64,000 nt of DNA, from NCBI RefSeq assembly GCF_002135415.1, contig NZ_NEGJ01000002.1, positions 372,001 through 436,000 of the forward strand. Direction: 5' to 3'. A model generated the notes under the pieces. It had not been told where the DNA came from. It searched no databases and was given only the letters and a program-made list of their open reading frames with translations. This DNA comes from Acinetobacter sp. ANC 3832. Its GTDB lineage: Bacteria; Pseudomonadota; Gammaproteobacteria; Pseudomonadales; Moraxellaceae. Positions 26,952 through 35,796 of the stretch are shown here, one piece after another; position 1 is the stretch's first letter; every line of letters begins with the position of its first letter. The position numbers and the translations under genes were made by a program.

Positions 26952-27557
26952 ATGCAATTACGTTTTGGTTTAACCCTTGCCCTTTCAGCTTTAAGTTTAG
27001 CGGGTTGTAGTTCAATTGGAATCAACAACGGTTCTTTAGATTATAAAGACACAACCACTTTAGAGCCGCTAAAATACCCTGAAGGTTCGATGGTTAGACC
27101 AGCGACGCCATTGTATCCAGCTCCTGTGGTTGATCAACTTGCAATTGAACACGCACCAAAACTTGAAAATAAGCGTGGTAACCGTTTTGAATTACCTCGC
27201 CCAGAAGTGACTCAAACGAATACTGTTGTACAAGATACAACAACGAGTACAAATGTCGGACGACCACAGCTTTTGACTGATGGAAATGGTAATCCGTTGA
27301 TCAAAATTGATGGGAATTCTGCTACAATTTGGCAATACGCACTTGCCACCCTCAGTAGTCTTAACCATAACGTTGTCGGAAAGAGCAAAAATGCGAATGA
27401 AGCAACAATCAAGATCGATAATAAGATCTATGTGGTCAAGCTCACTTCTGTAGGTTCAAGCAATAATATTGCGGTATTCAATGCCGATAGCAGTTTTGCA
27501 GACAAAGAAAAAGCTGCAGAATTGTTAACCCAGATTTACCAAAACTGGCCAGCCTAG
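26952..27557 (+). CDS. bamC: Outer membrane assembly lipoprotein, BamC-like (short)
   Basis: A 201-residue lipoprotein: signal peptide with lipobox LSLAGC, lipidated Cys at residue 19. After an unstructured-looking stretch (about 20-110, Pro/Thr-rich, with [12 protein letters not shown] resembling BamC's N-terminal BamD-binding segment), a single domain follows (about 115-201: [29 protein letters not shown]). E. coli BamC is about 344 residues with two helix-grip domains; only one fits here. Position between dapA and purC is the same as in E. coli, which is the main reason for the name. Confidence 0.75.
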   Translation: MQLRFGLTLALSALSLAGCSSIGINNGSLDYKDTTTLEPLKYPEGSMVRPATPLYPAPVVDQLAIEHAPKLENKRGNRFELPRPEVTQTNTVVQDTTTSTNVGRPQLLTDGNGNPLIKIDGNSATIWQYALATLSSLNHNVVGKSKNANEATIKIDNKIYVVKLTSVGSSNNIAVFNADSSFADKEKAAELLTQIYQNWPA

Positions 27558-27577
27558 TCGTTCTAGGCAATTTTTTT
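27552..27577 (+). terminator. Terminator-like hairpin in bamC-purC spacer
   Basis: GCCTAG (27552-27557, including the bamC stop codon) pairs with CTAGGC (27563-27568) over a 5-nt loop and is followed by AATTTTTTT. This is an intrinsic terminator shape placed 15 bp before the purC start, so it may reduce readthrough into purC or act as an attenuator. Confidence 0.6.
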
Positions 27578-27592
27578 GAAAAAGGTTCCCCA

Positions 27593-28312
27593 ATGTTAAA
27601 ACAAACCTTGCTCTATACTGGTAAAGCTAAATCTGTTTATGAAACAGAGAGTGCTGATCATCTAATTTTAGTTTTCCGTGATGATGCATCTGCATTCAAT
27701 GGCGAAAAAATAGAGCAACTAGATCGTAAGGGCAAGGTGAATAACCTTTTTAATGCCTTTATCATGGAAAAATTGGCTGAGGCTGGTATTGAAACTCACT
27801 TTGAGAAATTGCTTTCTCCAACTGAAGTTTTAGTTAAAAAATTAACAATGATCCCTGTAGAATGCGTAATGCGTAACTATGCAGCAGGTTCATTGTGCCG
27901 TCGTTTAGGTGTTGAAGAAGGTTTGGAGCTTACTCCTCCTACTTTTGAATTGTTCTTTAAAGATGATGCATTGGGTGATCCAATGGTCAACGAATCTCAA
28001 GCGATTGCTTTAGGTTGGGCTAATGCAGAACAATTGGCACAAATGAAAGAACTCACTCAAAAAGTGAATGTTGTACTGAAAGAGTTATTCGACAAAGGCA
28101 ACATGCTTCTTGTTGATTTTAAACTTGAATTTGGTGTATTCCACGACCGTATCGTACTAGGTGATGAATTCTCTCCAGACGGTTGCCGTTTATGGGACAA
28201 AGATACCAAGAAAAAACTCGACAAAGACCGTTTCCGTCAAGGTTTAGGCGGTGTCGTTGAAGCCTATGAAGAAGTTGCTACACGTATTGGTGTTGACCTT
28301 TCAGATATCTAA
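27593..28312 (+). CDS. purC: Phosphoribosylaminoimidazole-succinocarboxamide synthase
   Basis: SAICAR synthase of purine biosynthesis, joining CAIR and aspartate with ATP. It is 239 residues, the usual bacterial length. Motifs are [11 protein letters not shown] at the N-terminus, [37 protein letters not shown], and [14 protein letters not shown]. It follows bamC in the dapA-bamC-purC order known from enterobacteria, but with a terminator-like hairpin just before it. A strong terminator follows. Confidence 0.97.
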   Translation: MLKQTLLYTGKAKSVYETESADHLILVFRDDASAFNGEKIEQLDRKGKVNNLFNAFIMEKLAEAGIETHFEKLLSPTEVLVKKLTMIPVECVMRNYAAGSLCRRLGVEEGLELTPPTFELFFKDDALGDPMVNESQAIALGWANAEQLAQMKELTQKVNVVLKELFDKGNMLLVDFKLEFGVFHDRIVLGDEFSPDGCRLWDKDTKKKLDKDRFRQGLGGVVEAYEEVATRIGVDLSDI

Positions 28313-28329
28313 TTCTGTTTGAAATACAT

Positions 28330-28360
28330 AAAAAACCGAGCTTAAATAGCTCGGTTTTTT
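28330..28360. terminator. Bidirectional terminator (purC / GDPD gene)
   Basis: AAAAAACCGAGCT (28330-28342) pairs with AGCTCGGTTTTTT (28348-28360), a 13-bp perfect stem with a 5-nt loop, between convergent genes. Confidence 0.93.
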
Positions 28361-28406
28361 ATGTTTAGCATTCTCGGTATTCTTCGTACAAGTTTGTATA
28401 AATCGC

Positions 28407-30800
28407 TTACTGTACTTGTACTTTCAAAGGTTTAGAAAAAATATTATATGAATACTGCTGATCAATTTGATATTTATAGCCCGCTAAAACATAAGCTGTA
28501 CCTTTTTCAGTAAAGACTAAAATACCCTCTTTAAACTCATGCTTTGGCGAGCCAGACAAAATAATAAATTGCTGAGCCTGTTGTTTTAATTCAGTTCCAT
28601 CTTGTTGTCTTAACTGAGTATTCACATTCAATGCTTGCCCAACTTTTACCTTAATATCTGTCGGTGCTTGAATATCGACAATATATTTTGAATAAAACTG
28701 TGTCGCATTGGTAGTAATGCCATCGGTTCCAGCCACATACAATTTTTTAAATGCAACATCATCTAAATTCCAGGGCCAAAAACTAATTCCTCTATGCTTG
28801 GTTGCTTCCATCAAACTGATTAAGTCATTACGGTATGCCGAATTGTATGTGGCAGTATATTTTTGTGCATCCCACATAATTTGTTGTGCATTATTCAGTG
28901 GATTCGTCGAATTTGGCATTGCTCCAACTAATATCCCTCGAGAAGTCCCTGATAAATTAGCTTTTGCACGCTGAATTTGATCTCGATTAAATGATGTTGT
29001 CACTACTTGATCTTCAACCTCATATTTTTTAATTTCTTCTTTTAAGGCTGGTACCAACTGAGGATTCGCACTTTTCATTTCAACCATTAATACAAAGTTT
29101 TTCGTATTTTTAAATGCTTTAAAGTAATCCGCTAATGTTGGAATTTTATAATTTTTATTCTTTGTTCTCAGTTGCTGAACTTGAGCAAGTGTCATCTCTT
29201 CAATTTTTCCATGACCGTTGCTTGTACGGTCAACCGTATCATCATGCATCACTACGAGATGATTATCTTTGGTGATGTAAATATCATTTTCTACAATATC
29301 AGCACCTAAATTTACAGCATGTTTTGCACTCTCTAAAGTGTTTTCATCTTCAAGACTGGGTACACCTCGATGTCCAATAATCAAAGGTTTTCGCAATAAA
29401 GTATTTTTGGGAAATTGTTTTAATACTTGGATAAATAATTCGCTATTCGACGTCATAACTCCATTTACGCCTGAAGTAAGAAGTGAAGCTACATCTTGAA
29501 TTTGAGTGGTCGATGAATCGACCCAAACTGTCATTAATAACCTTTGAATAAAACTGACATTATCTTTATTTACTAATTTAGTTGGCAAAACAACAATTTT
29601 TGACAAAGACTGATTGGCTTGTTGCACAATCCATGAAAGGTCTTTTCTGCTATTACTTAAATGCGTCATCGCGCTTAAATCTATAGCTGTTCTCACTATT
29701 GGTACAATATTATGGGCTAAATTTAATAATTCACTTTGATTGGATAATAAAGTGATATCCGAAATATCATGTGTCTGACTCAATTGCTTTAACGCTTCAA
29801 GCGTCATCTGATCTTGAATTTTGAGTACTGGAATGGTTTTACGTTGTTTCTCTTCAAGATATTTCGACAATGTTGTAACAACAGTACCTGAACGGTCAAT
29901 CAAATTGAGTTTTTGATCGAGATGATAAAAAACCTGATTCGCTCTCGTGACCATAGATTCTGATGGATGATTTATTTTTTGAATGATAGTCGGAGCTAAA
30001 GCCACACCAGTTTCTATTTCTTGTACTTGAGTAAAATTACTTTTCACTACAGGTAATTGATCACTTTGTTCAGATATTTTAATTTTTTTAACTTTGAGTA
30101 AAGCACCTGCAACCGACAGTCCTATTCCACCTTTTAAGGAAGATTGAGGTACTTCAACATCTTGAACTAAAACTTGATTTAAATAGTGTTGAACACGATT
30201 AGCATGCACAATAATCGTGGCTTTATAAATTTTTTGCGGGTGAATATTCTCTGAAAATGGTGCGATTGCTTGTACATTCCATTGTCCATTTTTTTGCTTA
30301 CGACCAAATTCCGTACCATTTTTTGCAGCAGCATCTGCTCGTATTGTAAATTGGTAATATTGGATAGGTATAACACCTTGAGTTTCCACAACATCATAAA
30401 TGATACTACCCCATCGCGTATTATTGAGTGCTTGGTCTAAGGTGAAATCTACATCAATGCGATAATTTTGTACTTTTTCTAAGTCTTTCGGCAATAAAAT
30501 AGACGTCGGGGTCATACTACTAGACCGTCCATCCAAGAGTAAAAAGCCATCTTGAAGCGATATATTGCCTGCATTATTTCCAGGAATACGCCACCCTGAA
30601 GGAAGCATTTTTAGCTTCTCAAAATCTTCTTCTAATAGTGTTGTTTGATGCAAAGGTACTTTGGTTGTTAGTACATTGCTTTTCACATTTTGGCTTTTAA
30701 CCGTAGGCGTTATTTTTTTATATTCAATACTTTCAGCATATGCCGTAATAGACATAAAACCCATGAGAGCAATGCTTAAATTCAATAATTTCATAGTCAT
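28407..30800 (-). CDS. Exported multidomain glycerophosphodiester phosphodiesterase
   Basis: A 797-residue exported protein; the signal peptide ends near AYAES (residue 23; Met3 is an alternative start). Domain order: a beta-rich region (about 50-245) resembling a concanavalin-like fold (DFEKLKMLPSGWRIPG, LSVAGALLKVKKIKI); an apparently degenerate GDPD-like barrel (about 265-470) with no catalytic residues; an intact GDPD domain (about 472-710) with HRG at 477-479, E504 and D506, and HD at 519-520; and an Ig-like C-terminal domain (about 711-797). The active domain would hydrolyse glycerophosphodiesters to glycerol 3-phosphate and an alcohol in the periplasm or outside. Convergent with purC. 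Confidence 0.85.
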   Translation of the reverse strand: MTMKLLNLSIALMGFMSITAYAESIEYKKITPTVKSQNVKSNVLTTKVPLHQTTLLEEDFEKLKMLPSGWRIPGNNAGNISLQDGFLLLDGRSSSMTPTSILLPKDLEKVQNYRIDVDFTLDQALNNTRWGSIIYDVVETQGVIPIQYYQFTIRADAAAKNGTEFGRKQKNGQWNVQAIAPFSENIHPQKIYKATIIVHANRVQHYLNQVLVQDVEVPQSSLKGGIGLSVAGALLKVKKIKISEQSDQLPVVKSNFTQVQEIETGVALAPTIIQKINHPSESMVTRANQVFYHLDQKLNLIDRSGTVVTTLSKYLEEKQRKTIPVLKIQDQMTLEALKQLSQTHDISDITLLSNQSELLNLAHNIVPIVRTAIDLSAMTHLSNSRKDLSWIVQQANQSLSKIVVLPTKLVNKDNVSFIQRLLMTVWVDSSTTQIQDVASLLTSGVNGVMTSNSELFIQVLKQFPKNTLLRKPLIIGHRGVPSLEDENTLESAKHAVNLGADIVENDIYITKDNHLVVMHDDTVDRTSNGHGKIEEMTLAQVQQLRTKNKNYKIPTLADYFKAFKNTKNFVLMVEMKSANPQLVPALKEEIKKYEVEDQVVTTSFNRDQIQRAKANLSGTSRGILVGAMPNSTNPLNNAQQIMWDAQKYTATYNSAYRNDLISLMEATKHRGISFWPWNLDDVAFKKLYVAGTDGITTNATQFYSKYIVDIQAPTDIKVKVGQALNVNTQLRQQDGTELKQQAQQFIILSGSPKHEFKEGILVFTEKGTAYVLAGYKYQIDQQYSYNIFSKPLKVQVQ

Positions 30801-30954
30801 TTCTTTTAAAGATCTAAATTAAGCAAATTGATGTTCTAGCTAAGTATGCTTAATTAAACTTGGCTTACATCATAAATTTTAAGCAGATTGTATATCTTTC
30901 CACTTAAAATACTAGATGATGCCAAGTCTTCTTATTTTTCACTTTTACTCTAGA

Positions 30955-32226
30955 TTATTGCTCTTGGTTTTGCTGCCAACGTCGCACTTGCAAACGCTCG
31001 CCTTCAACCTCACGCTTATTGCGTGCAGACTCATATAACTTTGTGCCTTTTAACTCAGGTGGCATATATTCCTGCATCACAAAATGCTCTGGGTAATTAT
31101 GCGGATAAAGATAATCAACCCCATAACCCTGTTCTTTCATCAACTTCGTTGGTGCATTTCTCAAATGTAAGGGCACGGGTAAATTTGCCGTTTTTTCTGC
31201 TAAATCTAAAGCCTTATTAATGGCTAAATAAGTACTGTTACTTTTAGCACTGGTTGCAAGATACACAGCACATTGCCCAAGAATAATTCGACACTCAGGC
31301 ATACCTACCGCTTGTACTGAACGGAAACATTCACCTGCCAGTAATAATGCATTCGGGTTGGAGTTTCCAATATCTTCCGAAGCGGCAATCAACATACGGC
31401 GTGCAATAAAAACAGGATCTTCACCACCTTTGAGCATCCGCGCCATCCAATACAAAGTCGCATCAGGATCACTACCACGAATCGACTTAATAAAAGCAGA
31501 AACAAGATCGTAATGTTGCTCACCCGATTTGTCATAACGTGCAATATTCTGTTGCGCAACTTTAACCACAATTGCATTGGTTACAATATTTTCAACATCG
31601 GCTTCAAAAGTACTGGCAACCAGATCAATCAAATTCAGTGCTTTACGTGCATCACCTGCTGCAAACTGAACCAAAGCATCATATTCTTCAATTTGAATAT
31701 GACGATCTTGTAAAAATTGATCTTGTCGAATGGCACGTAAAATTAAATCTTGGATGGCTTCATTACTAAGTGCATTTAACGTATAGACCTGACAGCGCGA
31801 TAATAATGCGCCATTCACTTCAAAGGATGGATTTTCAGTCGTCGCACCGACTAAAGTTATTTTGCCTTTTTCAACAGCGTTAAGTAATGCATCTTGCTGC
31901 GATTTATTAAAGCGGTGAATTTCATCAATAAACACTACAGGTGTCAGTAAATCACCACTATCTGCAATGATTTCACGGAGTTCTTTCACTCCCGTATTCA
32001 ATGCAGAAAGACTGATAAATGTGCGATCAACTGCTTGAGCCAACAATAAAGCAATCGTGGTTTTTCCTACACCAGGCGGTCCCCAAAAAATAATCGAGGG
32101 TAAATGACCCTGATCAATCATTTGGCGTAAAGGTGCATGTTCACCCAGCAAATGATCCTGCCCGATAATTTCAGACAAATCACGAGGACGAAGGCGTTCA
32201 GGAAGTGGGATGTGTGTGTCTGACAT
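30955..32226 (-). CDS. rarA: Replication-associated recombination protein A (MgsA/RarA ATPase)
   Basis: AAA+ ATPase of 423 residues related to clamp loaders, acting at stalled replication forks. Walker A GPPGVGKTT is at residues 49-57, Walker B VVFIDEIHRFN, and sensor 1 LVGATTENPSFEVN follow. The C-terminal tetramerisation part contains KSIRGSDPDATLYWMARML, EDIGNSNP and YLYPHNYPEHFV, all typical of RarA. It stands alone; E. coli rarA follows lolA, which is not seen here. Confidence 0.96.
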   Translation of the reverse strand: MSDTHIPLPERLRPRDLSEIIGQDHLLGEHAPLRQMIDQGHLPSIIFWGPPGVGKTTIALLLAQAVDRTFISLSALNTGVKELREIIADSGDLLTPVVFIDEIHRFNKSQQDALLNAVEKGKITLVGATTENPSFEVNGALLSRCQVYTLNALSNEAIQDLILRAIRQDQFLQDRHIQIEEYDALVQFAAGDARKALNLIDLVASTFEADVENIVTNAIVVKVAQQNIARYDKSGEQHYDLVSAFIKSIRGSDPDATLYWMARMLKGGEDPVFIARRMLIAASEDIGNSNPNALLLAGECFRSVQAVGMPECRIILGQCAVYLATSAKSNSTYLAINKALDLAEKTANLPVPLHLRNAPTKLMKEQGYGVDYLYPHNYPEHFVMQEYMPPELKGTKLYESARNKREVEGERLQVRRWQQNQEQ

Positions 32227-32403
32227 ATTCTTTTTAAATCATTAATTTCTACCCATAGTCTACTATGGAATAGTTTGAATCAACCCTTTTTAGCTGATGA
32301 TTTTTGAGCTTTACTCGACTTCTTTCATCAAGCCTTTTTATTTCTCCTTTGAAAGAAAAATAATGAGCTTATGAATGGTTATGTAAGATGTCTCACCTTA
32401 AAC

Positions 32404-33321
32404 TTAAAATAATCGATTACTTAAAACATCCATTAAAGATGTACCAAAAACTTCACCATGACTTAAGTTTGGATAAATCAAAAATTTGGCTTTAACACCC
32501 TGCTTATTCAAATCTGAAATCACCTGTCGATTGTTTTGAATCATCGCTGAATCAAAATTTGGACTGACTTTTGCAGCTTGTTGAAGACTCATATCTCCTT
32601 CCATCAGCAAAAGCTGTTTTGTTTTAATGGAAGTCACTGCGGTATTGGCAATTTTTTTCAACATCCGTTGATCTGCCCATGTAAGTGATGGGCTTGCAGA
32701 AAAATAATGGCTAAATGAATCAGTTGTTAACATTGAATCGAGAACAAATAATCCACCATATGAATGTCCCCACAATGCTTTTCTAGTCGCATCTAATTTA
32801 ACTTGTGAACTGACCCATGGTGTAATTTGTTCAAGAATAACTTTACGAAAAGCCTCACTTCCACCACTCATCCGCTCAGCATTTCTTGGATCAATACTTG
32901 GCTTGCCTGTTTGGTCTGCTGGGGTGTAATCGAGCGAACGTGAATTAGACTCAAAGGGCAAATTGGTTCGATAGCCAATTGCGACTAAAACAGGTGCTTG
33001 TTGCTCTGTCATCTCTTTTAACAGTGGCTCATTTAAACGCGACATTACAGAATTACCATCGAGCATAAAAATAGAAGGCTGAGCCTGTTGTCGATTAATC
33101 TGTTTTGGAATGCCTAACCAAACTTTATAATTTCGCTGTTGATCTGTAGATTTGAATTCTTTAATTTGAAATTGATAATATTTTGAGCCAATATCGGCAA
33201 TATTTTCACCTAAGGGTTGTAAATTGGGCTTGGCGATTGCACTGTGACTGAAAGAAAAAGTAAGCGCAACACTTAAAAAGATGAAAGATGACGCTTTAGA
33301 AAAGGAATTAAATTTCAACAT
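32404..33321 (-). CDS. Exported alpha/beta hydrolase, siderophore esterase-like (IroE/BesA type)
   Basis: A 305-residue protein with a signal peptide ending near AIAKP (residue 30). The esterase-D-like fold shows nucleophile S187 in WGHSYGGLFV and a C-terminal histidine, H288, in YPNLSHGEVFG. LDYTPADQ and the IFMLDGNSV opening agree with the IroE and BesA group, which trims enterobactin-type or fungal triester siderophores in the periplasm. A perfect 7-1-7 Fur box 38 bp upstream supports an iron-related role. No siderophore receptor or transport genes lie nearby. Substrate inferred, not shown. Confidence 0.82.
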   Translation of the reverse strand: MLKFNSFSKASSFIFLSVALTFSFSHSAIAKPNLQPLGENIADIGSKYYQFQIKEFKSTDQQRNYKVWLGIPKQINRQQAQPSIFMLDGNSVMSRLNEPLLKEMTEQQAPVLVAIGYRTNLPFESNSRSLDYTPADQTGKPSIDPRNAERMSGGSEAFRKVILEQITPWVSSQVKLDATRKALWGHSYGGLFVLDSMLTTDSFSHYFSASPSLTWADQRMLKKIANTAVTSIKTKQLLLMEGDMSLQQAAKVSPNFDSAMIQNNRQVISDLNKQGVKAKFLIYPNLSHGEVFGTSLMDVLSNRLF

Positions 33322-33358
33322 AATAATGAGGCTGAAGATGGAGTATAGAAATATTAAA

Positions 33359-33373
33359 TGATAATTATTATCA
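33359..33373. promoter_or_regulatory. Fur box upstream of the exported esterase gene
   Basis: TGATAAT-T-ATTATCA is a perfect 7-1-7 inverted repeat and matches the Fur consensus core. It lies 38 bp before the minus-strand start at 33321, where a repressor would block the promoter. Confidence 0.8.
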
Positions 33374-33408
33374 AGTAAATTTTATATTCTTCAAATCGTT
33401 AAAAATTT

Positions 33409-33861
33409 TTAACGTACCCAACGTACGATATAGTCTTCAAGGTCATCTTCATGTACTTCTGTTTCAGAAACACAACGCCCAGCTGCTGATTTTCTTGCTT
33501 TGATGATACTGTCACGTGTTCCCGTATTTAAATAATGCCATGAAGGTAGGTTTTTTCCTTCATTTAAACGACGATAAGCACAGCTCGGTGGCAACCAGTG
33601 AATACTTTGTAATTTTTCAGGCGTCAATTGTATGCAGTCTGTCACATGTACTAAACGATTCGGATAGTCTGAGCAACGTGCTGTTTTACAATCTAAAAGT
33701 TTACACGCCACTTTGGTATAAGCAACTTCTTGAGTTTCATCATCTTCTAATTTTACTAGGCAACATAATCCACAGCCGTCACACAAAGCTTCCCACTCCG
33801 CTTGGTTCAACTGATCAAGTGGATAGGTTTTCCAAAATTGTGGACGTAATTCACTGCTCAT
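33409..33861 (-). CDS. YcgN family cysteine-cluster protein (UPF0260)
   Basis: A 150-residue protein with the cluster C27-x2-C30-x2-C33-C34 in LCDGCGLCCLVKLED, followed by C53, C58 and C63 in ACKLLDCKTARCSDYPNR, and further conserved WLPPSCAYR. This is the YcgN/YkgJ pattern, which probably binds zinc or an iron-sulfur cluster. The FWKTYPLDQLNQAEWEALC start is family-typical. No activity is established. It lies upstream of the esterase gene on the same strand but beyond the Fur box, so the two need not be one transcript. Confidence 0.88.
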   Translation of the reverse strand: MSSELRPQFWKTYPLDQLNQAEWEALCDGCGLCCLVKLEDDETQEVAYTKVACKLLDCKTARCSDYPNRLVHVTDCIQLTPEKLQSIHWLPPSCAYRRLNEGKNLPSWHYLNTGTRDSIIKARKSAAGRCVSETEVHEDDLEDYIVRWVR

Positions 33862-34047
33862 AAAGTCTAAAATCTGCTCAATATGGTCTAATTATAGCAT
33901 TTTAGAATAACTCTTTTTCACAATCTAAATTACAAATTACTTACTTAAATTAATACTCTGCAGTATTTTTAAACATAAAACCTATAGTTGATTTTTTAAT
34001 CAACCCTATACTTCATTTACACGTATAAAAAAACATGGAGAATAATT

Positions 34048-34206
34048 ATGTTCCGTTGGGCTATCATTTTTGCTGTCATTGCCTTAATCGCGAGTTTATT
34101 AGGATTTGGTGGTGTAGCAGGCATGTCGAAAGACTTTGCTGTGATTTTATTGGTTGTTGCGGTGATCCTTGCAATTATAGGATTTATTACTCGTGGTCGA
34201 GTATAG
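34048..34206 (+). CDS. DUF1328 small membrane protein (YtjA-like)
   Basis: A 52-residue protein, short enough to be missed by a length cut-off. It has two hydrophobic segments, about residues 4-24 ([19 protein letters not shown]) and 30-48 ([18 protein letters not shown]), with VAGMSKDFA between and a short basic tail. [15 protein letters not shown] and [13 protein letters not shown] match the DUF1328 pattern. GGAG stands seven bases before the ATG. Small proteins of this family are inner-membrane and stress-associated in some species; function is not established. A terminator follows. Confidence 0.88.
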   Translation: MFRWAIIFAVIALIASLLGFGGVAGMSKDFAVILLVVAVILAIIGFITRGRV

Positions 34207-34241
34207 CGCTCAGTTCAACCTTAACTATTAAGTCTTTGAAG

Positions 34242-34268
34242 AAAGAAGGATTAACTCCTTCTTTTTTT
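34242..34268 (+). terminator. Terminator of DUF1328 gene
   Basis: AAAGAAGGA (34242-34250) pairs with TCCTTCTTT (34256-34264) over a 5-nt loop and runs into TTTT. Confidence 0.88.
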
Positions 34269-34391
34269 ATGCCAAATTTGTAAAAATATTTCCTCACACT
34301 TCTATTGTTAATATTCGCAACAAAGTCACTTTAAAATCACTTTTTTATGATTTAATCGGCCTATTCCCCATTGTATACAAGGATTTAACCA

Positions 34392-35126
34392 ATGACCAAC
34401 AGCATTCAGACCCGAGAAATCCAGTACACAGCGACTGATGGCACAACACTTGTGGGTTATTTTGCTGCACCAACGACAACACCTGTTGCTGGGGTTATTG
34501 TTGCACCAGAATGGTGGGGACGAACGGAATATACCGAACAACGTGCGCGAGAATTGGCTGAACATGGTTACGCCGCATTTGCCATTGATATGTATGGTGA
34601 CAAGAAAGTCACCACTGATGCTAAGCAAGCCTATGAATGGATGATGCAAACCTTCCAAGAAGAAGCGATTGTTGACCGCTCAGCAGCAGCTTTAGCAACT
34701 TTGGCTACTCAACCTGAAGTCGATGCAACGCGACTTGCAGCAATTGGTTTTTGCTACGGCGGTAAAGTAATTTTAGATTTGGCTCGCTCAGGCGCAGCAC
34801 TCAAAGCAGTCGTCACTTTCCATGCCAATTTAAGCCATCAAGTTGCTGCTGAAAAAGGCAAGGTTCAAGCTGAAATTTTAGTTTTGCATGGCGAAAAAGA
34901 CACGATGGTTTCTTTAGCTGATGTTGAAACTTTTAAACAAGAAATGGCAAATGCTGATGTTAAAAATGAAGTCATTATTTTAAAAGATGCCAAACATGGC
35001 TTTAGTAACCCACTGGCAGATGAACGTGCCAAAGCCAATGATGTTGATTTAGGTTATAACCCAGAGGCTGAAAAAGCTGGACTTAGTGCAATGTATGCTT
35101 TATTAAAGCAACAACTTGGTGAATAA
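34392..35126 (+). CDS. Dienelactone hydrolase family protein
   Basis: A 244-residue alpha/beta hydrolase. The nucleophile is a cysteine, C121 in GFCYGGKV, as in true dienelactone hydrolases; the acid is in LHGEKDTMVS and the histidine in AKHGFSNPLAD. VIVAPEWWGRTEYTEQRARELAEHGYAAFAIDMYG is the family's N-terminal region. There are no aromatic ring-cleavage genes adjacent, so it is probably a general-purpose hydrolase rather than part of a chlorocatechol pathway. It is preceded by its own promoter region and followed 60 bp later by a HIT protein gene. Confidence 0.9.
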   Translation: MTNSIQTREIQYTATDGTTLVGYFAAPTTTPVAGVIVAPEWWGRTEYTEQRARELAEHGYAAFAIDMYGDKKVTTDAKQAYEWMMQTFQEEAIVDRSAAALATLATQPEVDATRLAAIGFCYGGKVILDLARSGAALKAVVTFHANLSHQVAAEKGKVQAEILVLHGEKDTMVSLADVETFKQEMANADVKNEVIILKDAKHGFSNPLADERAKANDVDLGYNPEAEKAGLSAMYALLKQQLGE

Positions 35127-35186
35127 AATAAAATGTTCAGCAAACAATGTAATTGAAAAGTATTGATTTAATAAGAGGATAATAAA

Positions 35187-35552
35187 ATGACTGAGAACAA
35201 GTGTCCTTATTGCGACTTTGACGAATATGACATTATTGATAAAAATGAATTTGGCGCAATTTTGCCTGAACCAAATCCATTATCAAAAGGTCATACTGTG
35301 ATTATACCATTGCGTCATGTTGACTCCTTTTTTGAAATCTCAGAGAAAGAACGCAAAAGCCTGTCTTCATTATTAGAGCTCGCTCGTAATGAGTTGAAGA
35401 TTCGCCATCAGCCAGAAGGTTTTCATATTGCCTTTAATGATGGACATGTCTTTGGTGACGAAAATGCTGAACATTTCCATATCCACATTATTCCACGCTA
35501 TAAAAATGAAGCGCTGAAATTAGATAAACGCTGGGGTGTCATCAGCGATTAA
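35187..35552 (+). CDS. HIT family protein
   Basis: A 121-residue histidine-triad protein. The triad reads HFHIHIIPRY (His-x-His-x-His-x-x), the nucleotidyl transferase and hydrolase active site. The N-terminal CPYCDFDEYDIIDKNEFGAIL has a CxxC pair and the substrate-facing strand. The C-terminus ends in DKRWGVISD. HIT hydrolases cleave AMP-linked substrates; a specific one cannot be named. AAGAGGA precedes the ATG. A UUCG-loop terminator follows at 35596. Confidence 0.9.
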   Translation: MTENKCPYCDFDEYDIIDKNEFGAILPEPNPLSKGHTVIIPLRHVDSFFEISEKERKSLSSLLELARNELKIRHQPEGFHIAFNDGHVFGDENAEHFHIHIIPRYKNEALKLDKRWGVISD

Positions 35553-35595
35553 TCATTTTTAAGTTATGTGAGAAAAAATAATTTTTCTGATTTTT

Positions 35596-35618
35596 AAAGG
35601 TGCTTCGGCATCTTTTTT
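35596..35618 (+). terminator. Terminator of HIT gene
   Basis: GGTGC-TTCG-GCATC forms a short stem with a UUCG tetraloop and one G-T wobble, followed by TTTTTT. Confidence 0.82.
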
Positions 35619-35796
35619 ATTGGTTCAAGCCTTGTTTTTAGAAGACTATTTTGAATCGACTTTCTATATAATTTTTTTCATTTCTAATCAAACTCTAAAA
35701 ATTAAGAGAGGTTCTAGTTATGCAGTTCTCTAATATTTTCACGAGACTCTCTCCACTTTCGCTATACTAGCCTCCTCTTTAAAACATTGAGTTGGC

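Noticed and set aside
34035..34283. 82-residue frame overlapping the DUF1328 gene
   Set aside because: It is a shadow in a different frame of the real 52-residue gene, whose start, ribosome binding site and family pattern are clear.
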